Source of the DNA: Streptosporangiaceae bacterium
GTDB taxonomy: Bacteria; Actinomycetota; Actinomycetes; Streptosporangiales; Streptosporangiaceae
DNA length: 6,432 nucleotides
Direction of reading: 5' to 3'
Assembly: GCA_030045295.1 (NCBI GenBank)
Contig: JASIGD010000217.1
Location: 1 to 6,432, forward strand
Within the stretch, counting starts at the first letter, position 1, and every line of letters starts with the position of its first letter. The position numbers and the translations under genes are program-made. Positions 1 through 6,432 of the stretch are shown piece after piece. The notes beneath the pieces are model-generated. The model was not told where the DNA came from, searched no databases, and worked only from the letters and a program-made list of their open reading frames with translations.

Positions 1-2
1 AA

Positions 3-128
3 CTTGAGCGATTCGCCGCCAAGCGCATGGGCGCGCACACCTACGACGTGGACAGCAGCCACGTCGCCATGCTGTCCCATCCCCACTTCGTCCTCGACGT
101 CGTCCGGACAGCCGCGAACTCCATCTGA
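3..128 (+). CDS. alpha/beta-fold hydrolase, C-terminal fragment (5' end outside window)
   Basis: Reading from base 3 gives 41 codons ending in TGA at 126-128. The segment VDSSHVAMLSHP is the usual C-terminal signature of small alpha/beta hydrolases (esterase or pimeloyl-ACP methyl ester esterase-like, normally about 230-290 aa). The His of SSH (codon 60-62) sits where the family keeps its catalytic histidine. The following helix (FVLDVVRTAANSI) matches the closing helix of the fold. The nucleophile Ser and acidic residue would lie upstream, outside the window. The tautomerase gene starts 25 nt after the stop on the same strand, so the two are probably one operon and may act on the same small molecule. 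Substrate cannot be inferred from the fragment. Family assignment is fairly secure from the His motif and its spacing; the specific enzyme is not known. Confidence 0.72.
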   Translation, partial: LERFAAKRMGAHTYDVDSSHVAMLSHPHFVLDVVRTAANSI

Positions 129-140
129 ACCGGCGACAAA

Positions 141-145
141 AGGAG
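141..145 (+). promoter_or_regulatory. ribosome binding site of the tautomerase gene
   Basis: AGGAG lies 8 nt before the GTG at 154 and 14 nt before the in-frame ATG at 160. The spacing decides for the GTG. This also places Pro directly after the initiator Met, as the tautomerase superfamily requires. Confidence 0.75.
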
Positions 146-153
146 TAACTGCC

Positions 154-603
154 GTGCCGATGATCGATGTGTACGCTCGTTCCGGGACCTTCCCGGACCG
201 GCACAAGCTCGCCGTCGACCTCGCCACCACGTTGATGGCGATCGAGGGCGTGCCGGACATCCCCCTGTTCCGGCAGAACACCGCCGCGTTCATTCACGAG
301 CTCGATGACGAAAGCCTCAGCAACGTCGACGGCGACAGCACGTACGTCCGGGTCCAGGTCCTGACGAATGCGGGCGCGCTGAATCGGGATAAGCAGCTCG
401 CGGTGGTCGCGCAGTTCACCGGGCTCGTAGCCGCGGCGAGCGGGGACCAGGACCTGGCCGGCCGCACCTGGGTCCTGCTGACCGAAGCTCCAGACGGCGG
501 GTGGGGACTGAGCGGTCACGCCCACACAAATGAAGAACTTGTCCAGGCCGCGCGGGCCCAGATCGCCCAACTGGCCGCCGAGGGCGGGGGAAGCCGCGGG
601 TGA
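154..603 (+). CDS. tautomerase-superfamily protein (fused 4-oxalocrotonate tautomerase-like)
   Basis: The product is 149 aa, starting at GTG 154 behind an AGGAG site. The frame is open further upstream, but that part overlaps the hydrolase gene and has no family character. The protein begins MPMIDVYA. In this superfamily the Pro after Met becomes the N-terminal catalytic base once Met is removed, and here it is in the right place. The product looks like two beta-alpha-beta units: residues 3-35 (IDVYARSGTFPDRHKLAVDL) and residues 65-121. The second unit repeats the pattern (VRVQVLTNAGALNRDKQLAVV) and ends with the family's WG motif (GGWGLSGHA, about 115-123). The length, roughly twice a 4-OT subunit of about 60 residues, fits the fused cis-CaaD/MSAD-like class. 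Such enzymes catalyse keto-enol tautomerisation, or dehalogenation or decarboxylation of small oxo-acids, in the cytoplasm. The substrate is unknown. Co-orientation with an alpha/beta hydrolase 25 nt upstream suggests a shared catabolic step. Confidence 0.85.
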   Translation: MPMIDVYARSGTFPDRHKLAVDLATTLMAIEGVPDIPLFRQNTAAFIHELDDESLSNVDGDSTYVRVQVLTNAGALNRDKQLAVVAQFTGLVAAASGDQDLAGRTWVLLTEAPDGGWGLSGHAHTNEELVQAARAQIAQLAAEGGGSRG

Positions 604-630
604 GTTGGCGGCAAGGCCGATCCCTGAGCG
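604..630. other. 27-nt convergent intergenic gap without a clear terminator
   Basis: This short gap separates the stop of the tautomerase (601-603) from the stop of the LAL regulator on the opposite strand (631-633). The only structures are weak: a 5-bp stem GCCGC/GCGGC (593-597 with 608-612, 10-nt loop) and a 4-bp CGGC-AAG-GCCG hairpin (609-619). Neither has a T-tract. If transcription does not stop here, the two convergent transcripts would overlap at their 3' ends. Confidence 0.45.
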
Positions 631-3471
631 CTATGAGCGGCGTTCGACGATGCGGGTGAGATCTACGCGGGACCTGATGTCCAGCTTTTCGAAGACGTGA
701 CGCAGGTGGGTGTTCACGGTATGGGGCGAAACGAACAACCTGTCGGCGATCGCCCGGTTGGCGCAGCCCGCGGCAGCCAGACGCGCGACTTTAAGCTCGG
801 TGGCCGTGAGCGACTCCCATCCGAGTTTCGGGCGGTCCAGCGACTGGATCCGGCGCCGGACCCCGAGTTCGCGTAGCCGCTTCCGGGCTCTGGCCGCGTC
901 CCGTGCGGCTCCGGCGTCGACGCAGATCCGCAGGACGCGATCGAAGGCGTCGACCGCGCCGCTGCGGTCACCATCGGCCAGCCTGGCACAACCCAGATCC
1001 TCCAACACGGCCGCCAGCGCCAGCGGCCGCGGACAGGTGAGGAGAATTGCCGCCGCCTGTTCCAGGTCGCCCCTGGACCCGTGGAGCAGGCCCCGGGTGT
1101 GTGCGGCGGTCCCGGCCACGGACGGCACGCCGGGATTGAGCTCGTGTCTGTGCGCGGCGAGCTCGGCGGCGGCCTTCGCGAGTTCGTCGTCGCCGACGGC
1201 GAGGGCCATCCGGACCAGCAGCGGATCGTCGGCCACCTCCGTCGGGAACAGCGGGAACACCGACAGCCGCTCCGTCTCGCCGAGCGCGCACAGCCAGCGA
1301 TGGGCCTGGCTCGGATCGCCGGTGGCCATGGCATGAACGGCGAGGTACCACGCGGCGAGTCTGCGGACGACGGGAGCGGTCGTCGTGAGCATGACCTTGG
1401 CGATCTCAGCGACCTCATGGGCCCCGCGTTCATCCCCGAGGTGGAGCTTGGCGCGGCCGAGCGCCACGACCGCCGCCGCGTCCAGGACCCCAACGATCAG
1501 ATGCGCGTCCGCCAGGCGGAATCGGCCTTCCAGCAGCGCATTCGCCTCGTCGAGTCGGCCCATGTGGAGCAGGTGCCGTCCCTTCCACGTTTCGAAGACG
1601 TGCACGGCCCAGTTCTGCCGGTCGCGCTGGGCGGAGGCCAGCCCGTCTTCGGCGACCGCCATCGCCTCATCGACCCGGTCCAGGGCGGACAGCAGCCACG
1701 AGCGATAGCTGCGCGTCAGGCGTTCCCGCGGATCGTCGAAACCGGCCAGCAGCTCGGGATCCACGCCATCGAGCAGCCGAAGTGACGGCTCGAAACGGCC
1801 GAGCTGGTACTCCATTGCCGAGCGGCCGATCTGGAAAAAGTACTGCGCCGCGAGGTCGGCGCTGGCGAGCACGTTCGTGCGCACCTCGGATTCGATCGCC
1901 AGACCCTCGTCGAGGCGACCGGCGACCAGCAGGTTATGAAACAGTGACGCCCACAGCCGTGCCCGCGTGTCGGCTTTCAGGCCGGCGAGGGACAGGCCCT
2001 GCCGGGCGTTGTCAGCGCGGTCGTCAGCCGAGATAGCGAACATCGCCGCCAGGCTCAGGCGTACCTCGGCTTCCTGTTCGGCGGGCAGGCTCTGACGGAG
2101 GGCGTTGTCGGCGAAGGCCCGCGCTTCCTTGCTCCGGCCCGCGGCGAACAGGGACACCGTTCTGCGGGCCACCAGCGGGCCCCGCAGCGGGTGCCGCGAC
2201 GGGCCCAACGACAAAGCCACGCTCGCGATGTCGGCCGAGGCGCCGGGGTCGGTCATGCCGAGCGACTCGGCGGCCTCCGCGAGAGCACGGACAGCCGTGA
2301 CGTCGCCGGGCTCCGCGCTCGCGGCCAACTGCGCCGCGACCTCGACGGGCAGGGCGCCGCCCGCCAGGAGAACGCCAGCCGCCTCACGGTCGAGTGCCCG
2401 GCGGACAGTCTCGGGTACCGCGCTGCGGACCGCCTCCCGAGCCAGGTCGTGCTGGAAGGCGAGTCGGCCGCCTTGTTCGATGAGGATCCCGGCGTCGATG
2501 ACTTCCCGGACAGCGTCAACGAGGTCAGTTACTGGCCTGCGGGCCATCGCCGCGATCTGGTTGAGCGTGAACTGGCGGGCCAGAGAGGCGGCCACGGTCA
2601 CGACTCGCTCGCCCGTAGGAGTGACGCGCGACAGGCGTCGTCGCATGCTGTCCTCGAGCCGGTGCGGCACGCGGCTTTCCACCAGTCTCATCCGGCCGTC
2701 TACCACGCAGACCAGCTTTTCCTCGCGCAGGCCGGCCAGAAGGTCGACGATGAGGAACGGGTTGCCGCGCACGTCGGCCAAGGTCCGCAGCAGGTCACCT
2801 CCGGCCGGTGCCCCCAGTACGTCCGCCGCCACCTCCGCGACCGCCGAAGCATTCAGCGGCGTCAGGCGAATCGTCAGGGCTCCGGCGGTGGTCAGCTCGG
2901 CCAGCGCTCGGCGGATCTGCGCTGCTCCCTGGTTCGGCCGGACCGCGATCAGCCACGCGACCGGCAGCGACGCCAGCCACTGCGTCAGCATGCGCAAGGC
3001 GAAGCCACATCCCGCGTCCGCCCACTGCACGTCGTCGAGGCACACCAGCAGCGGCTGCCGAAGCGCCGCGCGTTCCAGCAGGGTCTGTACATCCTGGAGG
3101 AGCCAGAACGGCTCCTCCCTGGAGCGGTCGTGCGATCCGAGCGCGGCCCGCTCGACCAGTGACTCGGCGCCACCGAACAGCGCCTCCATGAGCACGGCCA
3201 GTTCGACGGAGCTGTGTCCTGGCTCCGCGGTACCGAGGCCGGTTCGGAACGAGAGCGTACCGGCGGCCGCCCGTGCTGCCGCGAGCAGTCTCGTCTTGCC
3301 CAGACCCGCGGCACCCTCGACGATCGCGACGCCGCCCGCCCCGGCCCGCACCCGCTCAAGGAAACCGCCAATCATCTGCAACTGCTCGTCTCGCCCGCGG
3401 ATCGGCGATGAGCTCCCGGGACTGCCCGCGATTGCGCCGTCGACGCCGGAAAGCTGCGTAACGGAGATCAT
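631..3471 (-). CDS. LAL-type LuxR-family transcriptional regulator (AAA ATPase, C-terminal HTH)
   Basis: The product is 946 aa from ATG 3471. The frame stays open to a GTG at 3576, but that start overlaps the upstream gene by 32 nt and lacks a ribosome site, whereas the ATG has GGGGGGAG 6 nt before it. Domains in order: a PIRGRDEQL entry motif (about 23-31) typical of AAA_16/LAL ATPases; Walker A GAAGLGKT (53-60); Walker B LLVCLDDVQWAD (141-152) with the Asp pair at 146-147; GNPF (236-239); then FQHDLAREAV (about 339-348). A long Ala/Leu-rich helical-repeat region without recognisable motifs runs to about 880, and is probably TPR-like. The LuxR/FixJ HTH follows at 888-946 (LTATELKVARLAAAG, then NRAIADRLFVSPHTVNTHLR). 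Length matches the LAL family (about 850-1000 aa). These cytoplasmic regulators are usually activators gated by ATP and a ligand, often in secondary-metabolite or sugar loci. The gene follows the MalT-type regulator by 73 nt and is probably transcribed with it. Ligand and targets are unknown. Confidence 0.92.
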   Translation of the reverse strand: MISVTQLSGVDGAIAGSPGSSSPIRGRDEQLQMIGGFLERVRAGAGGVAIVEGAAGLGKTRLLAAARAAAGTLSFRTGLGTAEPGHSSVELAVLMEALFGGAESLVERAALGSHDRSREEPFWLLQDVQTLLERAALRQPLLVCLDDVQWADAGCGFALRMLTQWLASLPVAWLIAVRPNQGAAQIRRALAELTTAGALTIRLTPLNASAVAEVAADVLGAPAGGDLLRTLADVRGNPFLIVDLLAGLREEKLVCVVDGRMRLVESRVPHRLEDSMRRRLSRVTPTGERVVTVAASLARQFTLNQIAAMARRPVTDLVDAVREVIDAGILIEQGGRLAFQHDLAREAVRSAVPETVRRALDREAAGVLLAGGALPVEVAAQLAASAEPGDVTAVRALAEAAESLGMTDPGASADIASVALSLGPSRHPLRGPLVARRTVSLFAAGRSKEARAFADNALRQSLPAEQEAEVRLSLAAMFAISADDRADNARQGLSLAGLKADTRARLWASLFHNLLVAGRLDEGLAIESEVRTNVLASADLAAQYFFQIGRSAMEYQLGRFEPSLRLLDGVDPELLAGFDDPRERLTRSYRSWLLSALDRVDEAMAVAEDGLASAQRDRQNWAVHVFETWKGRHLLHMGRLDEANALLEGRFRLADAHLIVGVLDAAAVVALGRAKLHLGDERGAHEVAEIAKVMLTTTAPVVRRLAAWYLAVHAMATGDPSQAHRWLCALGETERLSVFPLFPTEVADDPLLVRMALAVGDDELAKAAAELAAHRHELNPGVPSVAGTAAHTRGLLHGSRGDLEQAAAILLTCPRPLALAAVLEDLGCARLADGDRSGAVDAFDRVLRICVDAGAARDAARARKRLRELGVRRRIQSLDRPKLGWESLTATELKVARLAAAGCANRAIADRLFVSPHTVNTHLRHVFEKLDIRSRVDLTRIVERRS

Positions 3472-3477
3472 CGTGAG

Positions 3478-3485
3478 CTCCCCCC
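3478..3485 (-). promoter_or_regulatory. ribosome binding site of the LAL regulator
   Basis: On the - strand this reads GGGGGGAG and ends 6 nt before the ATG at 3471. It is the main reason to prefer this ATG over the longer GTG start at 3576. Confidence 0.65.
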
Positions 3486-3522
3486 GTCTTGTGTTCCGAG
3501 GAATTGCGTGTGCCCTCGAATC

Positions 3523-3536
3523 ACGAACATATTCGT
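3523..3536. repeat. inverted repeat in the gap between the two regulators
   Basis: ACGAA-CATA-TTCGT gives 5-bp arms around 4 nt. It sits in the one AT-richer stretch of the 73-nt gap (3472-3544). It could be an operator for an internal promoter of the LAL gene. The arms are short and chance is a real alternative. I see no -35/-10 pair with proper spacing around it. Confidence 0.3.
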
Positions 3537-3544
3537 CACACGGG

Positions 3545-6316
3545 TCAACCTGCGAGCCCAGATGTGCCGGAATCACGCGCAGCCCGTCCCACCGGCGGCG
3601 CGAGCAGGCCCAGGGCGCGGGCGCGGTCCACAGCCTCGTGGCGGCCGTGCACGCCGAGCTTGGCGTACAGGTGGCGCGTGTGGGTGCTGACCGTGTTCAC
3701 CGACAGGAATAGCTCCCTGGCGATCTCCGGCGCCGTGAGGTGGGTCGGCAGGTAGCGCAGGACGCGGGTCTCACTGTCGGTGAGCTGGTCTGGCCCCCCC
3801 GGCGGGACGATCCCCCCGGATTCCCCTCGGGAAGGGCTGCCCGCCACCCCGTACCCCCCGGGCAGGTCCAGGATCTTGGAGATCAGGGCGGCGTGCGCGG
3901 TGCCGCCGCGGCGATGGCGCTGGAGCACCCCTGGCGCGGTATCCAGGAGGAACGGCAGGAGCATGCCGTTGCATTGGGTGATATCCAGCGCCCGCTCCAG
4001 GACCCGTCGGGCGGTGGCCTCGTCGCCCAGCGCTTCGCGGGCTTGCGCCTCCAGCAGCAGCGCTGTCACCATCGGCAGCTGGCGGACCCCGGAGATCGAG
4101 CCGTCCAGGACGGGTGCAAGCGCGTCCGCCGCCGCCTGCGGGTCGTCGGTGGCCAGCTGCAGCGCCGCCTGTGCGGTGCGCATTTCCGCGCTGGCCCGCT
4201 CGTTCTCGCCGCACTCGGCCAGAGCCTGCTCGGCGCGCCCGGCCTGGCCCAGCCGCACCAGCGTCTGCAGCATGCGCGATCGCATCGACGTCACGCAGGC
4301 GTGCGGCCCGGCCAGCGTCGCGGCCAGTTCCTCGGCGCCCCCGAACGCCGCCAGCGCCTCCTGCGGGCGGCCCCGGGCCAGCTCGAGGAGCGCGCGAGCA
4401 TGGCGCAGGCTCATCCCGGCGGCAGGCTCCACCTCGGTGCGCAGGGTGCGCTCGGCGCGCTCGAGCCACGGCTCTGCTTCATCCAGCCGGCCCTGGTACA
4501 GCAGCACGATGCCGAGCTGGGCGTGGGCCATCCCGGCCAGCGGCTCTTCGCCCCAGCCGTGCCGTTCCGCCAGCTCGATCGCCTGCCTGCTCCACTCGGC
4601 CTGCGCCGGATCGGGCCGGAACAACAGCATCGCGTGCGCCCCGTGGACCAGGCCGTGGAGCTCCAGGTACGGCCGCCCGATCCGGCGCGCCAGGGCCACG
4701 CCCTGCTCCAGATGCCGTTCCGCGTCCTCGAACCGAAGCGCCCACGTCTCGCCGATACCAAGGCTGATGAGCGCCGCGGCGCGCAGGTCTTCACCCAGCC
4801 CGAGACGCGCGGCATCGGCGCCCTCCGTCAGGGCGAGCAGCCGCTGGGCCTGCTCGACCACGACCGGGATATCGACGAGGCGCCGCGCCAGGAACAGCCG
4901 CAGCACCGCCAGCATGACCTGCACGCGCCCGCGGCGGTCCGCGGGCACCGCCGCCAGCGCGGCGGCGGCCATGGTCAGATGCCGTCCGGCATCCTCCAGC
5001 CATCCGCGGACCAGGTCGCCGGCCGCCTGCACGGCGGTGAGCTCGGGGCTGGCCGCGACGACCCGGCGGGGGAACCTGGCCAGCAGCTCGGCCAAGGTAG
5101 CGCCCTTCCCGGCGAGGTAAAGGTCGAGCCAGTGGTCCGACAGCAGGCGGGCGGCCAACTCCCAGTCCTCGCCGGCCTGGGCCTGAAGCACCGCATCGTT
5201 TGGGTGCCCGTGCTCGGCCAGCCACCTGGCGGCGGCGCCGTTCAGCGCGGCCTGCTCATTCGGCTCGGCGCGGCGCAACTCCAGTTTCAGCAGGTCCGCG
5301 AACAGCTGGTGGTACCGGAACCATGACCTGCGCCCGTCCAGCGAGACCACGAACGCGCCGGCCTGCTCCAGATCCTGCAAGACCCGTTCCCCGCCCGGCC
5401 TGCCGGTCAGCACGTCCGCCAGCGGGCCGGATACCCGGTCCAGCACGGAGGTCCGCAGCAGCAGCCGCCGCACCTCCTCGTTCTGCCGGTCCAGCACCTC
5501 GGCCAGCAGGAATTCAGCCACCGTCCGATCGGTGCCGGAGAACTCGGCGGCAAACCGCTCCGGGTCCGGGTGCCCGGCCAGCGACAGCGCGGCCAGCCGC
5601 AGCCCAGCCGCCCAGCCCTCGGTGCGTCCGTGCAACCGGGCCAGCGCATCGGCCGACAGCTCCACCCCGGTCGCGCGGAGCAGCGCCTGCGCCTCGGCCA
5701 CGCTGAACCGCAGTTCGGTCGCACGGATCTCGGTCAGTTCCCCGTCCAGCCGCAGCCGGTGCAGCCCCGGCTGCAGATCATGCCGGGTCGCGAGGACCAA
5801 CCGAAGCTGCTGCGGTGCGCGCAACAGCAAGAGCTGCAGCTGGGACAGTATCTCACCTGCGTCCAGCACATGCGCGTCGTCGATCATCAGCCACAGCCGG
5901 TCTTCGAGCGGGGCCAGGTCCTTGAGCAGTCGCTCCACCACGGCCCAGCCGTCAAGATCCGGCGCCGCGGTCAGCGGCCGCACCAGCGCCGAGCCGGCTG
6001 CCGTGCCCCGCAGCGCGTCGGCTACCGAGATCCAGAACCCTCCCGGATCACGCTCCTGGCGGCGCACCGCTACCCAGGCCGCGTGCCGGGCCAGGCTCGC
6101 GTCGGCGATCCAGGACCGGACCAGGACCGTCTTCCCGCTTCCGGCTGGCGCCGATATCTGAACGACGCGTTCCGCCGCGGCCAGCCGCCGGAACAGCGCG
6201 CAGCGAGACACGACTCCTGCTCTGACGGGAGGAGCGGCCGGAACATCAAGGGTTCCAGGCACTCGCAGCGGTCTCAGCACGCGCGGGACCGCCTGGCGGG
6301 TGGCTGGTTCACGCAC
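3545..6316 (-). CDS. MalT-type LuxR-family transcriptional regulator (STAND ATPase, C-terminal HTH)
   Basis: The product is 923 aa from GTG 6316, which has AGGA 8 nt upstream. A GTG at 6361 would add 15 residues but has no ribosome site. The shorter start also puts Walker A at a position more usual for the family. Domains: Walker A SAPAGSGKT (55-63); Walker B LWLMIDDAH (141-149, Asp pair 146-147); the MalT-family stretch ATRHD..LHRLRLDGELTEIRA (176-199); RYHQLFADLL (334-343). Next come helical TPR-like repeats, about 385-815 (for example LLYQGRLDEAEPWLERAERTL), which in MalT bind the inducer. A Gly/Pro/Ser-rich linker (817-843) leads to the LuxR HTH at 844-905 (LTDSETRVLRYLPTHLTAPEIA then LSVNTVSTHTRHLYAKLGV). 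Length is near that of E. coli MalT (901 aa). Such proteins are cytoplasmic, oligomerise on ATP and ligand binding, and usually activate transcription. It is probably the first gene of a two-regulator operon. Odd point: a cluster of G-tracts encodes the linker. The ligand and regulon are unknown; MalT function itself (maltotriose) is not implied. Confidence 0.92.
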   Translation of the reverse strand: MREPATRQAVPRVLRPLRVPGTLDVPAAPPVRAGVVSRCALFRRLAAAERVVQISAPAGSGKTVLVRSWIADASLARHAAWVAVRRQERDPGGFWISVADALRGTAAGSALVRPLTAAPDLDGWAVVERLLKDLAPLEDRLWLMIDDAHVLDAGEILSQLQLLLLRAPQQLRLVLATRHDLQPGLHRLRLDGELTEIRATELRFSVAEAQALLRATGVELSADALARLHGRTEGWAAGLRLAALSLAGHPDPERFAAEFSGTDRTVAEFLLAEVLDRQNEEVRRLLLRTSVLDRVSGPLADVLTGRPGGERVLQDLEQAGAFVVSLDGRRSWFRYHQLFADLLKLELRRAEPNEQAALNGAAARWLAEHGHPNDAVLQAQAGEDWELAARLLSDHWLDLYLAGKGATLAELLARFPRRVVAASPELTAVQAAGDLVRGWLEDAGRHLTMAAAALAAVPADRRGRVQVMLAVLRLFLARRLVDIPVVVEQAQRLLALTEGADAARLGLGEDLRAAALISLGIGETWALRFEDAERHLEQGVALARRIGRPYLELHGLVHGAHAMLLFRPDPAQAEWSRQAIELAERHGWGEEPLAGMAHAQLGIVLLYQGRLDEAEPWLERAERTLRTEVEPAAGMSLRHARALLELARGRPQEALAAFGGAEELAATLAGPHACVTSMRSRMLQTLVRLGQAGRAEQALAECGENERASAEMRTAQAALQLATDDPQAAADALAPVLDGSISGVRQLPMVTALLLEAQAREALGDEATARRVLERALDITQCNGMLLPFLLDTAPGVLQRHRRGGTAHAALISKILDLPGGYGVAGSPSRGESGGIVPPGGPDQLTDSETRVLRYLPTHLTAPEIARELFLSVNTVSTHTRHLYAKLGVHGRHEAVDRARALGLLAPPVGRAARDSGTSGLAG
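3794..3859. repeat. cluster of C/G homopolymer tracts in the linker of the MalT-type regulator
   Basis: Within 66 bases there are runs of C7 (3794-3800), C6 (3812-3817), C4 and C6 (3854-3859) on the + strand. On the coding strand they are G-tracts encoding mainly Gly-Gly pairs in the linker just before the HTH. A one-base slip in any of them would shift the frame and remove the DNA-binding domain. Confidence 0.6.
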
Positions 6317-6324
6317 GCTGCTGA

Positions 6325-6328
6325 TCCT
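6325..6328 (-). promoter_or_regulatory. probable ribosome binding site of the MalT-type regulator
   Basis: AGGA on the - strand lies 8 nt before the GTG at 6316. The only longer start, GTG 6361, has no comparable purine-rich site. The motif is short, so the choice of start is likely rather than certain. Confidence 0.45.
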
Positions 6329-6378
6329 GGTCTGGACGGCCACCTTCCAAGGCAATCCCACGGGCCGGGCGATGAATA

Positions 6379-6394
6379 GTCGTCATCTGACGAC
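6379..6394. promoter_or_regulatory. perfect palindrome, candidate operator upstream of the regulator pair
   Basis: GTCGTCA-TC-TGACGAC has 7-bp perfect arms around 2 nt. It lies 62 bp upstream of the preferred start of the MalT-type gene and 17 bp upstream of the longer alternative start, outside any coding region I can support. It ends next to a weak -10-like TATTCA on the - strand (6373-6378), so a protein bound there could control transcription of both regulators. No convincing -35 box is visible. The binding protein is unknown; autoregulation is one possibility. Confidence 0.45.
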
Positions 6395-6432
6395 ACCTTG
6401 CGGCGGGCGCGGGTTATCGTTTCGCGCGATCC

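Noticed and set aside
4..153. N-terminal extension of the tautomerase frame back to base 4
   Set aside because: It overlaps the hydrolase C-terminus in another frame, its Ser/Thr/Pro-rich sequence has no family match, and it would bury the catalytic Pro.
593..619. Possible bidirectional terminator between the convergent genes
   Set aside because: Stems are only 4-5 bp, one has a 10-nt loop, and there is no T-tract on either side. It is not enough to call a terminator.
3526..3548. Promoter for the LAL gene: TTGACC (3548-3543) with TATGTT (3531-3526) on the - strand
   Set aside because: Both boxes look good alone, but the spacer is 11 nt instead of about 17, and TTGACC includes the stop codon of the upstream gene.
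2105..3712. A 535-codon open frame on the + strand, antisense to the LAL regulator
   Set aside because: The product is Ser/Arg/Ala-rich low-complexity sequence with no domain, typical of antisense frames in GC-rich coding DNA. The opposite strand encodes a complete recognisable regulator.
3740..5326. A 528-codon open frame on the + strand, antisense to the MalT-type regulator
   Set aside because: It is Gln/Arg/Gly-rich with no known motif and lies wholly inside a well-supported gene on the other strand. It is best explained by GC-driven lack of stops.
6373..6378. TATTCA on the - strand as a -10 box for the regulator operon
   Set aside because: It lacks the final T of the consensus and has no -35 box at 16-18 nt. 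It is mentioned only as context for the palindrome.

Overview
The window is high-GC DNA with GTG starts, AGGAG-type ribosome binding sites and two very large LuxR-type ATPase regulators. Together these point to an actinomycete, most likely Streptomyces or a related filamentous genus. Genus level is inferred from gene style only.

Layout. On the + strand, bases 1-128 hold the last 41 codons of an alpha/beta-fold hydrolase. It is followed 25 nt later by a 149-residue tautomerase-superfamily protein (154-603) with an excellent Shine-Dalgarno site. These two genes look like the end of a small catabolic or detoxifying operon. After a 27-nt convergent gap, two large regulators occupy almost all the rest on the - strand. 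The promoter-distal one (631-3471, 946 aa) is an LAL-type LuxR regulator: AAA/STAND ATPase at the N-terminus, a long helical-repeat middle, and a LuxR HTH at the C-terminus. The promoter-proximal one (3545-6316, 923 aa) is a MalT-type LuxR regulator with the same overall plan but clearly different family signatures. They are separated by 73 nt with no visible terminator, so they are probably co-transcribed.

The right edge (6317-6432) holds the presumed promoter region of the regulator pair. It carries a perfect 7-2-7 palindrome (GTCGTCA-TC-TGACGAC) that is a candidate operator.

How the genes may work together. Both regulators belong to families that couple ligand sensing and nucleotide binding to DNA binding. 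Their head-to-tail arrangement facing a hydrolase/tautomerase operon suggests local control of a small-molecule pathway, but nothing in the sequence identifies the ligand or the targets. I see no tRNA, rRNA, CRISPR, insertion sequence or phage element. The window looks like ordinary accessory regulatory and metabolic DNA. The less ordinary features are the tandem pairing of two different LuxR ATPase classes, the palindrome, and a cluster of G-tracts in the linker just before the MalT-type HTH.
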